Of a stretch of 64,000 nt of DNA, positions 60,598 through 64,000 are shown in pieces. Both the position numbers and the translations under genes were made by a program. Source of the DNA: Planctomycetaceae bacterium UBA2671 (GTDB lineage Bacteria > Planctomycetota > Planctomycetia > Planctomycetales > Planctomycetaceae); assembly GCA_002359185.1 (NCBI GenBank), contig DEML01000094.1, positions 1 through 64,000 of the forward strand. The letters run 5' to 3'. Positions within the stretch are counted from its first letter, which is position 1, and each line of letters opens with the position of its first letter. A model generated the notes under the pieces. That model was given only the letters and a program-made list of their open reading frames with translations, made no database searches and had not been told where the DNA came from.

Positions 60598-62070
60598 ATG
60601 AGTAGTTGGGTAATGGGATCGCTGGGTCGATTCCTGGCAGTGGCATGTCTGGCTGTTGTGACGACACCGGCCTTGGCAGGCGATTGTGCATGCAAACCGA
60701 GCTGTGCTTCAGCTTGTGAAAAATGCTGTGAAGGTGCAGAAGGATGCGATAAATGTACTGTCGTAGAAAAAACTGTACGACGTCCACAATGGGTGACGGA
60801 AATGAAGACCGTCACTGTGACCGAGTACGAGAAGCAGGAAAAGGAAAAGACTTACACCGTCTGTAAGAAAGTTCCTCACACCGAAACGAAGACTCGCGAA
60901 GTTGAGTACACCGAGTGGGTCGAAAAGGAAATCGAAAAACTGTACACAGTTTGCGAAGTCCAGAAAGAGGAAAAAGAAGTCGAGTATGAAGTGATGGTTC
61001 CTGAGAAAGTCACCAAAACCGGAACTCGCACCGTGATGAAAAAAGTGGTCACTCCAACTGAAAAAACCTTCACACGCATGGTTCCTAAAGAAGTGACTAA
61101 GACCGGCACCCGCAAGGTTATGAAACCTGTCTGGGAAGAAGTCGAAAAAGAGTACACCCGTATGGTTCCTAAAGAAGTGACCAAAACCGGAACTCGTAAA
61201 GTGATGAAACCCGTTTGGGAAGAAGTCGAAAAAGAGTATACCCGCATGGTTCCTAAAGAAGTGACCAAAACGGGAACTCGCTGCGTCTGGGAAACCGAGA
61301 AGGAAGAAAAAACCCGCACCATCAAAGTCGACAAAGGCCACTGGGAATGCGTCGAAACTGAGTGCCCCTCTTCTTGCAACAAATGCTGTGATCCTTGCTG
61401 CAAATCATGCTGTGGTCCTAAGACCTACATGAAAAAATGCTGGGTTCCAGAGATCGTTGAAAAGGAACTCACTTACACTGTCTGTAAACGAGTTCCTGTT
61501 AAAGAAGAGTACGAATACACTGTGACTGTTTGCGAACCGGAAACCTATACCAAAATGGTTAAGGTCTGCAAATGCGAATGTGTTGAAGAAGAGTACGAAT
61601 ACACCGAAACTGTTTGCGAGCCGGAAACCTACACCAAAACGGTTAAGACCTGCAAGCACGAATGTGTTGAAGAAGAATACGAGTACACCGAAACTGTCTG
61701 TGAAAAAGAAGAGTACACCAAGACTGTTGATGTTGTCACTTGTGAAGAAGTCGAAGAAGAGTACGAGTACACTGTTGTTGAGTGCAAGCCTGTCACAAAG
61801 ACAAAAACTGTCGTGACCTGCAAAAAGGTTCCTGTCGAAAAGACAAAAACCTATACAGTCAAAGAGCCTGTTACTAAAACTCGTACTGAAGAGTACGAAG
61901 AGACAACTTACGAACTCGTCAAAGAAGAAAAAACCAAGACATACACAGTTTGTGTACCTGTCCAGGTTGAAAAAGAAGTCGAAGTGAAAGTATGCCGCTG
62001 CGTTGAAGAAGTGATCGAATGCAAAGTTCCTTGCGAAGATTGCTGCAAAAAATGCTGTGGTTGCAAATAA
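60598..62070 (+). CDS. YTV-repeat, Cys-rich planctomycete cell-wall protein
   Basis: A 490-residue exported protein with a signal peptide (about 1-27, ending TTPALAGD). The mature part is made of short repeats around YTV, YTE and YTK, rich in Glu, Lys, Val and Cys. Two tandem arrays have the same 28-residue period: one built on RMVPKEVTKTGTRKVMKPVW (84-base DNA period at 61081, 61165 and 61249), the other on VCEPETYTKTVKTCKHECVE. Cys-dense blocks (CNKCCDPCCKSCC; CEDCCKKCCGCK) flank them. YTV proteins are known as abundant, disulfide-linked components of planctomycete cell walls. A single ATG with GGGGAG upstream sets the start, and a strong terminator follows. Confidence 0.9.
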   Translation: MSSWVMGSLGRFLAVACLAVVTTPALAGDCACKPSCASACEKCCEGAEGCDKCTVVEKTVRRPQWVTEMKTVTVTEYEKQEKEKTYTVCKKVPHTETKTREVEYTEWVEKEIEKLYTVCEVQKEEKEVEYEVMVPEKVTKTGTRTVMKKVVTPTEKTFTRMVPKEVTKTGTRKVMKPVWEEVEKEYTRMVPKEVTKTGTRKVMKPVWEEVEKEYTRMVPKEVTKTGTRCVWETEKEEKTRTIKVDKGHWECVETECPSSCNKCCDPCCKSCCGPKTYMKKCWVPEIVEKELTYTVCKRVPVKEEYEYTVTVCEPETYTKMVKVCKCECVEEEYEYTETVCEPETYTKTVKTCKHECVEEEYEYTETVCEKEEYTKTVDVVTCEEVEEEYEYTVVECKPVTKTKTVVTCKKVPVEKTKTYTVKEPVTKTRTEEYEETTYELVKEEKTKTYTVCVPVQVEKEVEVKVCRCVEEVIECKVPCEDCCKKCCGCK

Positions 62071-62178
62071 TCTGAACTGACTTTGTCAGTGAGCCGACTG
62101 AAGGAAATCTACTTGCGACTCAAGCCTGCTCCTCTGCAGTGCTAAAATCGAAAGATTGAATTCTCTCAGCGAAAATTA

Positions 62179-62222
62179 AAAAGTGACACGAGACTCCTCT
62201 GTCTCGGGTCACTTTTCTTTAT
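62179..62222 (+). terminator. Rho-independent terminator of the YTV gene
   Basis: AAAAGTGAC-A-CGAGAC pairs with GTCTCG-G-GTCACTTTT around a TCCTCT loop, followed by CTTTATT. About 15 pairs with one mismatch make it the strongest terminator in the window, as expected for a highly expressed gene. Confidence 0.85.
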
Positions 62223-62304
62223 TGGTGTTTAACTGGAATCTAAATCGACGCCGTCCCCTCGCTGACGCTTCGGGTTGAGATTTGCACGCAATTTTGAGAG
62301 TTAA

Positions 62305-62373
62305 TACAAGCACGAAGCGCAAGCGAGTGTGTCCAGGCCAGAAGGACACACTCGCTTGCGCTTCGTGCTTGTA
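62305..62373. repeat. Palindromic repeat, family 3 (copy 2)
   Basis: Perfect 30-base arms beginning TACAAGCACGAAGCGCAAGC, with a nine-base centre. It sits between the YTV terminator and the convergent FHA gene. Related to the copy at 48031-48085. Confidence 0.9.
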
Positions 62374-62410
62374 TATTCCATTCTCCAGTTTTATTAATTG
62401 AATTTACGAG

Positions 62411-63307
62411 TTAGAGTCGAGTCTCTACCAAAGCTATTAACTCCAGCCAGCGATTCGGAAGTTTGGCTGGGTCGACTGTGATGGCAATGAATAACAGCGT
62501 GCTGTGAACGGCTTTTGTAAACAGCGTTGGAGGGGCGGGGGCTTCGGGGAGGTCGGGGGCGGAAAGGGAGCCTTCGCTCCAGAAAATCGTTTGAGCCATC
62601 CAGCCGGCTGGAGTTTCCAGACCTGCAACATCAACCAGTTTTTCTGCTTCGCGACGTTTCTCTTCCGTCGGCTCACTTTGCCAGGCCTCTGCAATGGATT
62701 GAACTTCTGGATTGAGTTCCGGGAGTGATTGCCCATAAGTCTGGTAAGCTTCCAGTTCCCAGGCGACTGATTTCTGAGCTCCGATCAATGCGGCAATCAA
62801 ACGCACGGCTTCCCCCCAGCGTTCTTCCTGCTTGAGTTCGGCAATCACTTCAGAAGCTTCAAGTTCAGGATTGCTGACATCCAGACTTGTTGTAATCTGG
62901 AGATCCGCCAGTAATTTTTCCAGAAGAGGCGTTTCAACTTCGATCTGCTCAGGTTCTAACGATTCTTCCTGGATCTCTTCAACAGCTTTCTTCTGCGGAA
63001 TCTGCTGAGCGGCATCGCGAACCTGGAAGTGAGAATTTCCTGCGACGATTAAATCGCCATGTTTGAGTGGCGATTGTCGAATCGGCTGGCCGTTGCAAAA
63101 AACGGTATATTCCGGACGAGCAGAATTTAAAGACCAGCCGCTGGAAGTGGAAAGAATCTGAAAATGAATATCTTGAAGTTCTCCATCCCGGGAACAGCTC
63201 ATCTCCGCCCAGGAAGATCGGCCGACTCGCAGTTTCTGACCTGATCTTATAAACGATTGCAGCCCGAGATCCGGCCCTTCCACCACTTTGAGTACCAGCG
63301 TTTGCAT
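62411..63307 (-). CDS. FHA-domain protein with DUF6931-like C-terminus
   Basis: A 298-residue protein. An FHA phosphothreonine-binding domain covers about 20-100 (KLRVGRSSWAEMSCSRD, then FQILSTSSGWSLNSA, FCNGQPIRQSPLKHGDLIVAG). The linker is acidic. The C-terminal half (about 130-298, LEASEVIAELKQEERWGEAV, ALIGAQKSVAWEL, WMAQTIFWSEGSL) matches DUF6931, which I know from type VI secretion gene clusters. It is divergent from tssA at the right edge, so it probably belongs to that locus as a regulatory or scaffold protein. Confidence 0.75.
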   Translation of the reverse strand: MQTLVLKVVEGPDLGLQSFIRSGQKLRVGRSSWAEMSCSRDGELQDIHFQILSTSSGWSLNSARPEYTVFCNGQPIRQSPLKHGDLIVAGNSHFQVRDAAQQIPQKKAVEEIQEESLEPEQIEVETPLLEKLLADLQITTSLDVSNPELEASEVIAELKQEERWGEAVRLIAALIGAQKSVAWELEAYQTYGQSLPELNPEVQSIAEAWQSEPTEEKRREAEKLVDVAGLETPAGWMAQTIFWSEGSLSAPDLPEAPAPPTLFTKAVHSTLLFIAITVDPAKLPNRWLELIALVETRL

Positions 63308-63849
63308 CAGTTTTCACTTTCAGAGTGACAAGTGGGGTATTGGCCAGTGGCCAGTGTTGAGAGGAGTTTGAACCTTAAGCTTTATATAGCGACTGCTTTC
63401 CAAATGCTAATAATACTTCAGGCTGAAGCAAGAGTCCCCTCTTACCGTGGGAGAGATAGCATTGATCTTTTCTCCCGCTGTGAGAATGTGTGGGTGAAGG
63501 GAAATCGATGTCGATTGTAATAAGAACGTCGAAGAGATCCCCTCATCCGGCCTTCGGCCACCTTCTCCCCAAGGAGAAGGAAAGATTATCGCTCCTCTAT
63601 TAAATATGGATTGTTTATGATTGACTCTGAAAACCCTCTGGCCACTCAACACTGGCCTCTAATCCCTACAGCAAGACCCCAAATATCATCACTTTGCCGA
63701 GAACACGATCTCCGGAACTTCGCAATCAAGTCGACATGAGCGTCTGTCGATAGGAAGAATACCTATATCCATTATGAATCCCCCATGCTACCTTGTCTTC
63801 CAGACAAGCGTGCTCAGATTGAATTCAATTCAGTGAAGAATGTAGCGTT
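63308..63849. repeat. Gap with family 7 repeat and GGCCAGTG repeats
   Basis: 542 bases with no gene. A family 7 element lies at about 63428-63600 (shared with 39160-39290). It is framed by TTGGCCAGTGGCCAGTGTTG (about 63340) and its near-complement CTCTGGCCACTCAACACTGG (about 63636). The same GGCCAGAGGCCAGTGTGGAG words appear near 45743. The right part must carry the tssA promoter. Confidence 0.6.
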
Positions 63850-64000
63850 ATGTCGACCGAACCGATTCTTGATTTGGAATTATTGAGCCGCCCGATTTCG
63901 GAAGGGCTTCCTGCCGGGGTCGATTTGCGCGAAGATACATCACCGAATTCGCTTTATTATCGCATCAAGGATGCACGCTCACAAGCCCGGGCAGCCGAGC
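63850..64000 (+). CDS. tssA: TssA-like type VI secretion protein (5' end only)
   Basis: Fifty codons are visible before the window ends. They read STEPILDLELLSRPISEGLP, then AGVDLREDTSPNSLYYRIKD and ARSQARAAE. This matches the ImpA/TssA N-terminal domain (PI.E..PAG.DLR.D....Y..IKDAR..AR). TssA builds and caps the T6SS sheath. The remaining gene lies outside the window. Divergent from the FHA-DUF6931 gene. Confidence 0.7.
   Translation, partial: MSTEPILDLELLSRPISEGLPAGVDLREDTSPNSLYYRIKDARSQARAAE

Noticed and set aside
60709..61341. A 210-codon open frame on the minus strand opposite the YTV gene
   Set aside because: It mirrors the regular repeats of the YTV gene; the Phe/His-rich product follows from reading Glu/Lys/Val codons backwards. 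No ribosome-binding site.

Overview
The window reads as chromosomal DNA of a planctomycete (order Planctomycetales or a close relative; I cannot fix the genus). The evidence is a YTV-repeat cell-wall protein (60.6-62.1 kb), planctomycete-style secreted PQQ-propeller, PhoD and Gfo/Idh proteins, an ECF sigma factor, lpxA, moderate GC content, many small planctomycete-type hypotheticals and intergenic spaces packed with near-perfect palindromes. Everything below is from reading the sequence; no database search was run.

Region 1 (about 0.1-28.5 kb) is an accessory, defence-rich island. It opens with two overlapping small hypotheticals and a lipoprotein. A minus-strand operon (9.3 to 2.5 kb) follows: DUF1257/Ycf35-like, DUF2997, Ycf46-like AAA+ ATPase, a helical protein, two small planctomycete proteins, a beta-clamp (DnaN)-like protein, an Asn/Gly/His-linker protein, a Cas4/RecB-like PD-(D/E)XK nuclease and a 57-residue membrane protein. 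It looks like a mobile DNA-processing module. Next on the plus strand is a DISARM-like cluster (9.8-17.1 kb): C5-cytosine methyltransferase, a complete sigma-70 family factor, a DrmA-like helicase and a DrmB-like DUF1998 protein, with a convergent Vsr endonuclease. Beyond it lie degraded copies of the DUF1257/DUF2997 genes, so the DISARM-like block sits between an intact and a broken copy of the same gene pair.

From 18.7 to 23.7 kb is a gutted type I restriction locus: a small HTH protein, an intact HsdM, a RelA/SpoT-type alarmone synthetase-like protein, stubs of hsdS and of an AlbA_2-type ATPase, and an HsdR whose nuclease and motor domains are missing through an in-frame deletion. From 24.5 to 28.2 kb is a compact three-gene operon that I consider the most novel item: an ImmA/IrrE peptidase-macrodomain fusion, a P-loop kinase fused to an adenylosuccinate-synthetase homologue with a PurZ-like active-site change (Asp to Ser), and a DarT/DUF7002-like putative ADP-ribosyltransferase. 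The parts suggest a DarTG-like toxin-antitoxin or anti-phage system with nucleotide metabolism built in.

Region 2 (28.6-64 kb) is mostly chromosomal backbone: lpxA; the YhaN/YhaO (Rad50/Mre11-like) pair; a PD-(D/E)XK-RAMA protein; a secreted beta-propeller glycosidase-like protein; an FtsX/MacB-type permease; a PQQ-propeller protein; PhoD; a type IIA topoisomerase pair (ParC/ParE-like); dcd; a PSP1 protein; an OxyR-like regulator; Gfo/Idh oxidoreductases; an ECF sigma factor; apgM; rsmD; a TroA/ZnuA-type metal-binding lipoprotein; aroK; the YTV wall protein; and at the right edge an FHA-DUF6931 protein divergent from tssA, the start of a probable type VI secretion locus. At least six families of palindromic intergenic repeat recur between these genes. 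No rRNA, tRNA, CRISPR array or transposase was recognised.
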